Assembly: GCA_030612485.1 (NCBI GenBank)
Contig: JAUWNS010000015.1
Coordinates: 1 to 22,754, forward strand
DNA from: Candidatus Bipolaricaulota bacterium
Lineage (GTDB): Bacteria > Bipolaricaulota > Bipolaricaulia > UBA7950 > UBA9294
DNA: 22,754 bases
Direction of reading: 5' to 3'
Shown here: positions 15,849 to 22,363 of the stretch, piece after piece
How the letters are laid out: every line of letters starts with the position of its first letter
Position numbering within the stretch: position 1 is the first letter of the stretch
Translations under genes and position numbers: made by a program
Notes under the pieces: generated by a model
Told to the model about the DNA's origin: nothing
What the model saw: only the letters and a program-made list of their open reading frames with translations
Databases searched by the model: none

Positions 15849-16357
15849 GAGAAGATCACCTTCAAGAACCGTTCAAATCGCTTGCCGATAATGCTGGTCG
15901 CTTCTTTCGTATCCGTACTCTTAACGTTGATCCAATGGACGAGAAGATTGTCCCCCTTAACATCCATGGTCAGCGTTCCCGGAGTGAGGGTGATCGAGTT
16001 TGCCAACGCAAGCTTGCCGCTATCTGATTTCAGATTGGTCTTGATGAGAACGATGCCCGGGTTGATCGGCATACGAGGATGAATTACTCGGTAGGCGACG
16101 TCTAAGTTTGCCTTGATCATCTCCCAGAAAAAGACGGGAATGTAAGCAATGAGATAGATGAGCTTCTTCACGCTCAGGTGAGAGAATCCTACCAGCGAGA
16201 AGTAGCGCCAACCGAACGCGGCGGCGATCGCCGCTACCACCGCACCCATGAGAAGTTCCTGCCAATTCAGTGTGCCGACAAGAGCAAGCCACACCCCAAA
16301 CGAGACAAGAAACGCGGTCAAGTAGCGCACAATACGATGTTCACCCTGTCCGTCCAA
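15845..16357 (-). CDS. mbxA: MbxA/MrpE-like subunit of the antiporter module
   Basis: A product of about 170 residues in the MrpE/MnhE family. Two hydrophobic segments come first, followed by YIPVFFWEMIKANLDVAYRV and a soluble domain with NSITLTPGTLTMDV, the family hallmark. I chose the TTG at 16357 because AGGAGG lies 6 bases upstream, overlapping the rex stop. A GTG at 16360 is only 3 bases away from it. The longer frame beginning at 16459 lies within rex and reads as non-membrane sequence. It is the first structural gene of the complex, 10 bases after rex. Confidence 0.9.
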   Translation of the reverse strand: MDGQGEHRIVRYLTAFLVSFGVWLALVGTLNWQELLMGAVVAAIAAAFGWRYFSLVGFSHLSVKKLIYLIAYIPVFFWEMIKANLDVAYRVIHPRMPINPGIVLIKTNLKSDSGKLALANSITLTPGTLTMDVKGDNLLVHWINVKSTDTKEATSIIGKRFERFLKVIFS

Positions 16358-16363
16358 CACATA

Positions 16364-16369
16364 CCTCCT
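16364..16369 (-). promoter_or_regulatory. Ribosome binding site of the MrpE-like gene, overlapping the rex stop
   Basis: AGGAGG on the minus strand overlaps the rex TAG stop (16370-16368). Spacing is 6 bases to TTG 16357, 3 to GTG 16360 and 1 to an out-of-frame ATG that soon ends. It suggests a TTG start and translational coupling to rex. Confidence 0.6.
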
Positions 16370-16988
16370 ACAACCGGTAGACCAGCTTTCCCAACGCCAT
16401 GGGAATATCGATCGGAACAATCCGCACTTCGTCCGGGACGCGCAGATGGCAGGGAGCAAAGCAGAGGAATCCCTTGATCCCTGCCTGGATTAGCATGTCG
16501 GCCATTTCCTGGGCGCACTCCACCGGCGTGGCGATAATCGCCAGTTCTACCCGCTCCTCGTGTACCCGCTCCGTTACATGAATCACATTCTCTACCGTCA
16601 CGGTTCCCAATTTCTTCCCAATACGGTGGGGATTCTTATCGAACGCAAGAACAATATCGAATCCCTGCCGTTTTAGCTCGGGGTTGTTGAGGAGGGCAGA
16701 GCCGAGGTTCCCCGCTCCGATTAGGGCGATCCGCCAAGTGCGATCGAGGTTCAAGATCGTACGCAACTCCCGCACCAACTGTTCGGTGCCGTACCCGACC
16801 CCGCGGGTCCCGAACCCCCCGAAGTAGGAGAAGTCCTTCCGCACCTGGGCTGGGTTCATGTGGAGAATCTCGGCGAGCTCCTGTGAGGAGAAGGTCTCCT
16901 TCCCCTCTTGTAGCATGCAGTCGAGCTCGCGCAGGTACGTCACCATCCGCTGCATTGTCTCTTCCGGCACAACCCCGTGTTTTACCAT
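16368..16988 (-). CDS. rex: Redox-sensing transcriptional repressor Rex
   Basis: The 206-residue product is a Rex protein. It has an N-terminal winged-helix domain with the hallmark QVRKDFSYFGGFGTRGVGY (48-66), then a Rossmann domain with GAGNLGSALL (91-100) that binds NADH/NAD+, and a C-terminal domain-swap helix. Rex leaves DNA when NADH/NAD+ rises. It is the first gene of the operon encoding the NAD(P)H-linked membrane complex, and its own promoter carries a Rex-type operator, so it should control itself and the complex. The start is the ATG at 16988. A GTG at 17021 is in frame but lies within the operator and would be almost leaderless. The ribosome site (GGCGGG) is weak. Confidence 0.95.
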   Translation of the reverse strand: MVKHGVVPEETMQRMVTYLRELDCMLQEGKETFSSQELAEILHMNPAQVRKDFSYFGGFGTRGVGYGTEQLVRELRTILNLDRTWRIALIGAGNLGSALLNNPELKRQGFDIVLAFDKNPHRIGKKLGTVTVENVIHVTERVHEERVELAIIATPVECAQEMADMLIQAGIKGFLCFAPCHLRVPDEVRIVPIDIPMALGKLVYRL

Positions 16989-17005
16989 CACCCGCCAACT
17001 TGTGC

Positions 17006-17023
17006 TTGTGTTCACGTTCACAA
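17006..17023 (-). promoter_or_regulatory. Rex operator (ROP) at the rex-mbx transcription start
   Basis: The plus strand reads TTGTGTTCACGTTCACAA. The Rex consensus is TTGTGAA-N4-TTCACAA: one half is perfect, and the other differs at the two inner positions (TT for AA). It begins about 7 bases after the -10 hexamer, so it covers the expected transcription start, a normal repressor position. Autoregulation by the adjacent Rex is the direct inference. Confidence 0.85.
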
Positions 17024-17029
17024 GCTAGA

Positions 17030-17058
17030 CTTATAGCACAACACCGTGGCCTTGTCAA
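17030..17058 (-). promoter_or_regulatory. Sigma70-type promoter of the rex-mbx operon
   Basis: On the minus strand TTGACA (17058-17053) is followed by a 17-base spacer and TATAAG (17035-17030): a perfect -35 and a 5/6 -10 at ideal spacing. It lies between the apgM stop and rex, and a Rex operator follows at once. It should drive the whole 14-gene operon down to about 5671. Confidence 0.88.
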
Positions 17059-17092
17059 GTGAAGTGGCGAACGGGATTAGGGTTAAATCAGC

Positions 17093-18343
17093 TTACGACC
17101 CGAACTTGGGTGCCCAGTTGTTGTAGTTCAAGAGGACCGGGAGGACCTTTCCGCTCCATCGGCCCAGGCCGCCGTGGCCAGCGGCCCGCTCCCCGAATTC
17201 CGTCGCCGCGTCGGTGCGTACGTTTGGCCCTACGTAGAGGACCGGAACCGGTTCGGCGGTATGATCCCCGTAATCTATCGGTGTGGTGTGATCTCCAGTG
17301 ATCGCGAGGTGCGTCTCCTTCCAGTCGACCCCTTCCATCAACGGGGCGATCAGCTCGGCGTCGATCCTCTCGATGAACGAGGTCTTGCCGGCGGCATCCT
17401 GATCGTGGCCAGCGTTGTCCGTCCCCTTCACGTGGATAAAAACGTAATCGTAATCGACAAGGGCCTCAAGGGCCGTCTTCGCCTTCGAACGAAGGTCGGT
17501 ATCAAGGCCTCCGGTCGCACCGGGTGCATCGCGCACCTCCATGCCACAGGCGAGAGCAATCCCACGGTATAGAGCGCCACCGGCGATGACGGCTCCGCTC
17601 ACTCCGTAGATCGCCGCAATAGGATCGAGGTGTGGCAGGTCGGAAGCTCCGCGGGCAAGGATGTAGTTCGCCGGTTTCTCTCCAGTACGCTCACGCTGCC
17701 GGTTCACCGGGTGATCGTGAAGAACCTCGTAGCTGCGCCTTGCCAGTTCGTTCAGCGCAGCGACAGTGCGACGGGAGTCTTCGTTGTCATGCCCATCCAT
17801 GGGCTTGAAATCGAGCGCCTTTTTATCGATCTTGTGTGGGTCGTTCTCCATGACGTAGCGTGACAGCCCGGCCCCCCGTAGGAGGAGCGCCCCGCGGTGC
17901 TGTGTGCTCGGAGAAAACTCGAACTCAACGCCCAGGCTCTTCTCCAGGGAGATACTGTTCAATGCCTTTGCCAGTTCTGCTTGCCCTGAGGAGATCCTCC
18001 CCGCACGCCTATCCTTGACGATGAACTCACCCTCGTTGGGGGTCACGGTGGCAAAGTTCGCCCGGAAGCAGATATCGCCCGGATTCACTATCATCCCGAT
18101 CCCGAGGCACTCGAATACGCCACGTCCAGTATAGACCACATGTGGGTCGTAACCCAAGAGCGAGAGGTGCGCCGTGTCACTCCCCGGCCTTACTCCAGGA
18201 GCAATCGGATCGACCAGGCCCAGCGCGCCGCGCGTTGCCAGCTCGTCGAGGTGTGGGGTCTGCGCAGCCTCGAGGCAGGTCTTTCCCCCCTGATCGGTCG
18301 GTCGTCCGCCCAAACCATCGGCGATGATAAAAATCGCTTTCAT
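17093..18343 (-). CDS. apgM: 2,3-bisphosphoglycerate-independent phosphoglycerate mutase, archaeal type
   Basis: The 416-residue product interconverts 3- and 2-phosphoglycerate in glycolysis/gluconeogenesis. It belongs to the alkaline-phosphatase superfamily. The metal-binding D9 lies in the N-terminal FIIADGLGGRP, the nucleophile S55 in GVRPGSDTAHLSLLGYDP, and further metal ligands in HVKGTDNAGHD and ITGDHTTP near the C-terminus. This shorter ApgM form is common in archaea and in some anaerobic and thermophilic bacteria and differs from the 510-residue GpmI. The ATG at 18343 is preceded by GGAGG at 5 bases; an upstream in-frame ATG (18394) has no such site. The gene ends 35 bases before the rex -35 hexamer and has no visible terminator. 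Confidence 0.93.
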   Translation of the reverse strand: MKAIFIIADGLGGRPTDQGGKTCLEAAQTPHLDELATRGALGLVDPIAPGVRPGSDTAHLSLLGYDPHVVYTGRGVFECLGIGMIVNPGDICFRANFATVTPNEGEFIVKDRRAGRISSGQAELAKALNSISLEKSLGVEFEFSPSTQHRGALLLRGAGLSRYVMENDPHKIDKKALDFKPMDGHDNEDSRRTVAALNELARRSYEVLHDHPVNRQRERTGEKPANYILARGASDLPHLDPIAAIYGVSGAVIAGGALYRGIALACGMEVRDAPGATGGLDTDLRSKAKTALEALVDYDYVFIHVKGTDNAGHDQDAAGKTSFIERIDAELIAPLMEGVDWKETHLAITGDHTTPIDYGDHTAEPVPVLYVGPNVRTDAATEFGERAAGHGGLGRWSGKVLPVLLNYNNWAPKFGS

Positions 18344-18706
18344 CTTCTCCTCCTTACGTTCACTGCTCACGCGAGTCATCGATCGCTCCTGCAAGCCATG
18401 CCGTCGGGTACGTTACCCGGCTACAGAAGTGAAATCAACGCTGGATGGTCCCTTTAAGAGCGATCACGATCGATGCCCTCTCCTTGACCGCTCTTGTTGC
18501 AGCGATAAAAAAGCTGTCACCGTCCTTCCAACGGACGTTGTGGCCGCCCTCAAACGGGCCCAAACACAGTCGATCCGTTCACCGTCGCGAACTCCGGTGA
18601 TAACAGCGAGCGGTTCATGCTCCGCACCTCTCCCCCTCTTCCCGCTGCTCTACGGTGAACGATCCTGTTCTACGAAAAAAAACCTGTAGCAGTCCTGAGG
18701 GAGTGG
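18344..18706. other. Intergenic stretch, no confident gene
   Basis: No frame is convincing. On the minus strand a short open stretch ending at about 18434 reads FFIAATRAVKERASIVIALK, which looks protein-like, but its frame is closed by a stop after about 35 codons upstream and has no start or ribosome site. A decayed gene end is possible. A small inverted repeat, GGGTA-CGT-TACCC (18405-18417), lies upstream of apgM. No promoter hexamers of good quality were found for apgM. Confidence 0.5.
18675..18700 (-). terminator. Possible terminator after the beta-propeller gene
   Basis: On the minus strand a GC-containing segment, CCTCAGGACTGCTACAGG, is followed by eight T residues. The stem is weak and imperfect, so the call rests mainly on the T run and its place just after the stop at 18707. 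Confidence 0.35.
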
Positions 18707-19834
18707 TCAATCAACGGCACAGATCTCTGTCTTCAGGATCCTCGCCGCCCTCTCGCCGGCTACGGAGATGGCGATCCACAGCGTGTTTCCATATACATTC
18801 AGGCACGTGATCCACTGTTGTTCGTCCTTGTACCACTCGCTCCAGGTAGCACCTCCGTCCTGCGTCTCCCAGAGAACACTGTAGTACTTGTCTTCTGTCT
18901 TGATACTTCCTAATGCAAAACCGCGCAGCGAATCGAGGAAAACGACTCGTGTGAAGTAGAGGGATGAGCCATGAACACGAGTCACTCCCCAACTGGCCCC
19001 ACCATCCGTCGTCTTCAGCACGAGACCGTCATCACCGCTCGCACCGACGACCCAGCCGATCCCTTCATCCAAAAAGAAGATATCGATCAGAGTTCCTTCC
19101 GTTAGCGGGGGAGCAACCTTCGTCCACGTATCGCCACCATTCGCTGTCTTAAGCATGAACGGCTTTGCAGATTCCCCTCTGATGACGCCGACGGCATAGC
19201 CGACCATCGCCGAGGGGAATGCAATCGCCGAAAGGCGAGCGCCTTCCTGGGTGGGATGTGGCTGTGCAGTCCAGGCGCACAAGTCGCTTGAGAGCCAGAG
19301 CAGAGATTGGGATTCGTCGTAATCGTGGCCGACGCCCCAACCAGTGCCGTCGCTTGCGAAGATGACGTTACCCAAGTACCCCTGGCCCTGGCTCGGCGGT
19401 AAGGTTACCTGAGACCACTTTCTTCCACCATCGGCCGTCCACAAGACGAGCGGTACCCGTGTGCCATGGTCCTGCCCAACAGCAACTGCCATCTCTGTCT
19501 CTACAAAGCAGACTGCATTGAGCACCCCCCACTCAACCCCTGTCTCCTGCTCGACCCACGTCGTCCCTCCGTCGGTGGTGTGGATGATCGTAGGAACAAC
19601 CTGAGATGGACGTGCACCTGGGTCGATATCGACGATGCCAACTGCCCACGCTGTCTCCGCGTCAACCAAGGCGAGGTCCTTGATATAGAAGTTCTCGATG
19701 GGGATTGTGTGCTCCTCCCAGATAACCTCTTGGGCAGTTGCTACTATAACCCCAGCCAACACCATTGTTCCGAACGCCAGTAAGAGAACGCACCTCAACG
19801 ACCACTGGCCAACTTGACTGCATCCACTCTGCAT
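18707..19834 (-). CDS. Secreted Ycf48/BNR-repeat beta-propeller protein
   Basis: The 375-residue product has an N-terminal signal: positive and polar residues, then VLLLAFGTMVLAGVIVATA, with likely cleavage near ATA-Q. The rest is built of propeller blades with Asp-box-type turns: TTDGGTTW, TADGGRKW, TANGGDTW, TTDGGASW and TQDGGATW at about residues 88, 135, 232, 277 and 326, plus one degenerate blade (SSDLCAW). Blades contain repeated GWAVG/GYAVG-like segments typical of the photosystem-stability/Ycf48-like group found in many non-photosynthetic bacteria. An extracellular binding or assembly role is likely, but the ligand is unknown. The start is ATG 19834, with GGAGG 6 bases upstream. Transcribed alone from a promoter with a perfect -10. 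Confidence 0.85.
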   Translation of the reverse strand: MQSGCSQVGQWSLRCVLLLAFGTMVLAGVIVATAQEVIWEEHTIPIENFYIKDLALVDAETAWAVGIVDIDPGARPSQVVPTIIHTTDGGTTWVEQETGVEWGVLNAVCFVETEMAVAVGQDHGTRVPLVLWTADGGRKWSQVTLPPSQGQGYLGNVIFASDGTGWGVGHDYDESQSLLWLSSDLCAWTAQPHPTQEGARLSAIAFPSAMVGYAVGVIRGESAKPFMLKTANGGDTWTKVAPPLTEGTLIDIFFLDEGIGWVVGASGDDGLVLKTTDGGASWGVTRVHGSSLYFTRVVFLDSLRGFALGSIKTEDKYYSVLWETQDGGATWSEWYKDEQQWITCLNVYGNTLWIAISVAGERAARILKTEICAVD

Positions 19835-19865
19835 CTTGTTCCTCCTTTGGTTGCGTATACGCTCC

Positions 19866-19895
19866 ATTATAGCACTGCGAGTCTGTCCGTGATAA
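19866..19895 (-). promoter_or_regulatory. Promoter of the beta-propeller gene
   Basis: On the minus strand a perfect TATAAT (19871-19866) is preceded at 18 bases by TTATCA (4/6 match to TTGACA, 19895-19890). The palindrome GCGTATACGC (19853-19862) overlaps the expected start and could be an operator. The -35 region abuts the left end of repeat copy 1. Confidence 0.65.
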
Positions 19896-20100
19896 GCTGT
19901 TGCACAGACCTCTTCTTCCGCGCAAAACAGAAGCTCTCACCGCCGAGAATGCGGAGCACGCAGAGAGGGAGGCAGAATTGAGTGATTGAACTTCCTAATC
20001 TTCCGATCTCTCAATTTCTCAGCGGCCTTTGCGGTAAAATGCTTGAAACTAGGAGCCGAACTTGAAGACAAGCGGTAGGAAATGCTTACACAACAGGCTC
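19894..20100. repeat. MITE-like repeat, copy 1 (207 bp)
   Basis: It runs from AAGCTGTTGC to ACAACAGGCTC, and its ends form an imperfect terminal inverted repeat (AGC(C)TGTTG). The interior shares with copy 2 (21823-22255) a CACCGC..GAG..CGCGGAG..CACGCAGAGAG block, a GATTGA tandem block, a CTTCC(T/C)AATCT..CCGAT stretch and GCGGTAAAATGCTTGAAA. It codes for nothing recognisable. Its right end directly abuts the AAAGGAGG ribosome site of the nitroreductase gene. It contains a TAAAAT hexamer (20035-20040) in the direction of that gene, but no matching -35. Confidence 0.7.
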
Positions 20101-20114
20101 AAAGGAGGAATTTG

Positions 20115-20879
20115 ATGACTGATAATCCTGTTCTTGCGGCGATGCTTTGTCGCAAGTCGATCCGCTGTTACACGGCTGAAATGCCGTCCGATGAGATGGT
20201 GACAACGATCGTCCGTGCCGGGCAGCAAGCACCGTTCGCTGCTCAACTCGGCAGCCTACTCCTCTCACGCAAACAGCAGAAGAACCCTTTTGGCGCTCCG
20301 CTCCTATTTACGATCTGTGCGGACATCTACCGGCTGGAGCGCATTATGGCGGTGCGTAACTGGGAATTGGTAACAAACGACCTGTCGATTCTCCTCTTTG
20401 CCATTCAGGCCGCCGCCTACATGGCACAAAACATGGTGATTGCCGCGGAGAGCCTGGGGTTGGGGAGCTGTTTCTTGGGGAATGCCCCCTATCGTGCCGA
20501 AAAGATCGCCGAGGAGTACAGACTGCCCGAACGAGTCTTCCCCATCGTTCAACTGACGATGGGTTACCCGGATGAGGATCCTCCGGTGCGACCGCGCTAC
20601 CCGATCGGGTTCACCCTCTTTGAGGACAGCTACTCCGAATCGAGCGAGGAGGCCGTCCGCGAGGCGATGGATCTGATGGACGAAGGCTACCTTGCCCAGG
20701 AATACTACGCTCGCGCAAACTACAAGATCCCCCTCCAAGGAGAGCGGGAAGAGACGTTCTCCTTTGAGAACTACGGGTGGACCGAGCACATGTGCCGTAA
20801 GTGGGGACAGTGGCTCTCCTTGCCTGACGACCTGTTGGAGCAGCTCGAGAAGCGCGGATTTCACCTGGCGAAAATCTGA
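20115..20879 (+). CDS. Nitroreductase-family FMN oxidoreductase
   Basis: The 254-residue product has the nitroreductase fold signature. The N-terminal RKSIRCYT binds the FMN phosphate, followed by AGQQAPFAAQ and PLLFTICADIYRLERI, with SLGLGSCFLGN in the middle and VQLTMGYPDEDP near the core end. The last 70 residues (acidic, ending HLAKI) form an extension like that of NfsA/FRP-type enzymes. The substrate (nitro compounds, quinones, flavins) cannot be deduced. The start is ATG 20115, with GGAGG 6 bases upstream; an in-frame ATG at 20082 lies inside the repeat and is rejected. It is followed 38 bases later by a GNAT gene, and the pair is bracketed by the two repeat copies. Confidence 0.87.
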   Translation: MTDNPVLAAMLCRKSIRCYTAEMPSDEMVTTIVRAGQQAPFAAQLGSLLLSRKQQKNPFGAPLLFTICADIYRLERIMAVRNWELVTNDLSILLFAIQAAAYMAQNMVIAAESLGLGSCFLGNAPYRAEKIAEEYRLPERVFPIVQLTMGYPDEDPPVRPRYPIGFTLFEDSYSESSEEAVREAMDLMDEGYLAQEYYARANYKIPLQGEREETFSFENYGWTEHMCRKWGQWLSLPDDLLEQLEKRGFHLAKI

Positions 20880-20917
20880 TCCTTACAATCAGGCACGGAC
20901 GTACTGGAGGAAGAACC

Positions 20918-21799
20918 TTGAAGATCGCTTTGAGGAAGGCTGTCGCAACGGATAAGGACCGCATCGCTGATATCTCATCCCAGATCTGGGAGGGCGATGA
21001 CTACGTGGCCGGTGTATTCGATGATTGGCTGGCCGATCCGCACGGGGAGGTCGTCGTCGCGACGCTTGACGACAAGCCGATCGGATTTGCACGGCGAACA
21101 TACCTCTTGCCGGGATACGCGTGGTTCGAAGGGATTCGCACAGATCCCGCGTATCGCAACACCGGAGCGGCCAAGACGATCACTCGCCACTTCCTCGACG
21201 CAGTGAGAGAAGAGAATGCGGAGCGGATCGGTCTATCAACCTACATCGACAACGAGGCGTCACTCCACATCATCGCTGCTAATGGATTCACGCGGGCGGC
21301 ATCCTACGTCTACCTGGAAGCCGGTCCCGATGCCCCGGTACGCCGAACGGGACACCCTTCCAAGCGTGTCGTGGAGGTCTTCTCAGAGGAGGCGATCACC
21401 TTCATCCATAACTCCGACTTTCTCAAAGTGGCACAGGGGCACTTCCCGCACGGGTGGAAGTTTTACCCGTTCGATCGCGATCCAGATTACGTTCTCTCCA
21501 ATATGCAGGCGCCCATTGGCATTCGGGAATCAGGCCACCTGATCGGCCTCCTCTGCGTAGGACAGCCACTTCGCTACGAGGGAGAATACACGATTGACTT
21601 TGTCGACGGCGCACCCGAAGCGATAGAGGAACTGCTTGTTCACGCCCTGCACCTTGCTAGAGATCAGCGGGTAGTAGAACTGATGGCACCAAAGTGGAAA
21701 ACAAAGGAAGCACCAGCCCTTCCAATACTACGCAAACTCGGCTTTGAATCCTGGAACGGCTTCGAGGCAGACGTCTTCGTGTACGAGCGAGATCCCTAG
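20918..21799 (+). CDS. GNAT-family N-acetyltransferase with C-terminal second domain
   Basis: The 293-residue product begins with a GNAT domain (about 1-140). The acetyl-CoA pyrophosphate loop is visible as RTDPAYRNTGAAKTI, and NEASLHIIAANGF is the typical beta-6/alpha-4 segment. Residues 150-293 form a second domain that may be a degenerate GNAT repeat; it ends LPILRKLGFESWNGFEADVF. The acceptor substrate is unknown. The start is a TTG with GGAGG 7 bases upstream. It probably forms an operon with the nitroreductase gene. The second repeat copy begins 23 bases after the stop. Confidence 0.87.
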   Translation: MKIALRKAVATDKDRIADISSQIWEGDDYVAGVFDDWLADPHGEVVVATLDDKPIGFARRTYLLPGYAWFEGIRTDPAYRNTGAAKTITRHFLDAVREENAERIGLSTYIDNEASLHIIAANGFTRAASYVYLEAGPDAPVRRTGHPSKRVVEVFSEEAITFIHNSDFLKVAQGHFPHGWKFYPFDRDPDYVLSNMQAPIGIRESGHLIGLLCVGQPLRYEGEYTIDFVDGAPEAIEELLVHALHLARDQRVVELMAPKWKTKEAPALPILRKLGFESWNGFEADVFVYERDP

Positions 21800-21822
21800 T
21801 CGGGAAGCTACCGTACCTGAAC

Positions 21823-22255
21823 AAGCTGTTGCATAAACCTCTTCCCCCGGCCAAACAGAAGCTTTCACCGCTGAGAACGCGGAACACGCAGAGAACAGCC
21901 ACAGAAGGGGAATAACCATGGGCAGAAATAAAACAGGCTCTTCTTAGCGATCTTGGTGTCGCGACACCTTGGCGGCTTGAGTGAGTGACAACGAACGGGC
22001 GAGAGAAAAGGCTTATGCCTCTCGCAGAGACGCAGAGATCGCCAAGAAAAGCCGAAGCTTTCACCACTGAGCACGCAGAGAGAGGGGCAAGATTGAGTGA
22101 TTGAGTGAGTTAGTGATTGAGTGATTGAACTTCCCAATCTCCCGATCATTCAATCTTCGGATCTCTCAATTCCTCAGCGTCCTCTGCGGTAAAATGCTTG
22201 AAATTAGGGTTTGAACTGGAAGATGAGCAGTAGAAAAGGTTTACGCAACAGGCTC
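21823..22255. repeat. MITE-like repeat, copy 2 (433 bp) with nested insertion
   Basis: The left end reads TGTTGCATAAACCTCTTC, and the reverse complement of the right end reads TGTTGCGTAAACCTTTTC: 16 of 18 bases match. Ends and several interior blocks match copy 1. The extra length holds an internal copy of the right-end motif (AACAGGCTC, 21932-21940), a further inverted-repeat unit (TTCTTAGCGATC 21941-21952 against GATCGCCAAGAA 22037-22048), the palindrome GGTGTC-GCGACACC (21955-21968), and a second copy of the GAAGCTTTCACC block. No coding function is seen, and no target duplication is clear. Confidence 0.75.
22091..22130. repeat. 8-bp tandem repeat, five units
   Basis: The units are GATTGAGT, GATTGAGT, GAGTTAGT, GATTGAGT and GATTGAAC. 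Copy 1 of the MITE-like repeat has only two such units (19976-19991). The difference suggests unit-number change by slippage. Confidence 0.7.
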
Positions 22256-22363
22256 GGAGAACATAATGTTGGGGTAGTCACCGGGATGCGCGCAGCGTTC
22301 TAATGTAGCGGTGTAGCTTGCCTGCCTATGACGGAACGGCAGACAGGTCTGCAGCAGTTGCTC

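Noticed and set aside
5671..16357. Membrane-bound [NiFe] hydrogenase (Mbh/Ech)
   Set aside because: The NuoD-like subunit lacks both CxxC pairs needed for NiFe binding, and its C-terminus matches the complex I form.
17021..17023. GTG at 17021 as the rex start
   Set aside because: It lies within the operator at the expected transcription start; the ATG at 16988 fits the family N-terminus better.
21657..22149. Minus-strand frames of 94-136 codons across the GNAT 3' end and repeat copy 2
   Set aside because: They are readings of the MITE-like repeat and the antisense of a real gene, with no start signals.
19894..22255. CRISPR array
   Set aside because: The repeats are two long unequal copies plus an 8-bp tandem tract; there are no regular spacers or cas genes.
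22256..22363. CCTGCC/GGCAG inverted repeat near 22320-22347 as a terminator or repeat
   Set aside because: The stem is only about 5 bp with a bulge, there is no T tract, and no second copy is seen in the window.
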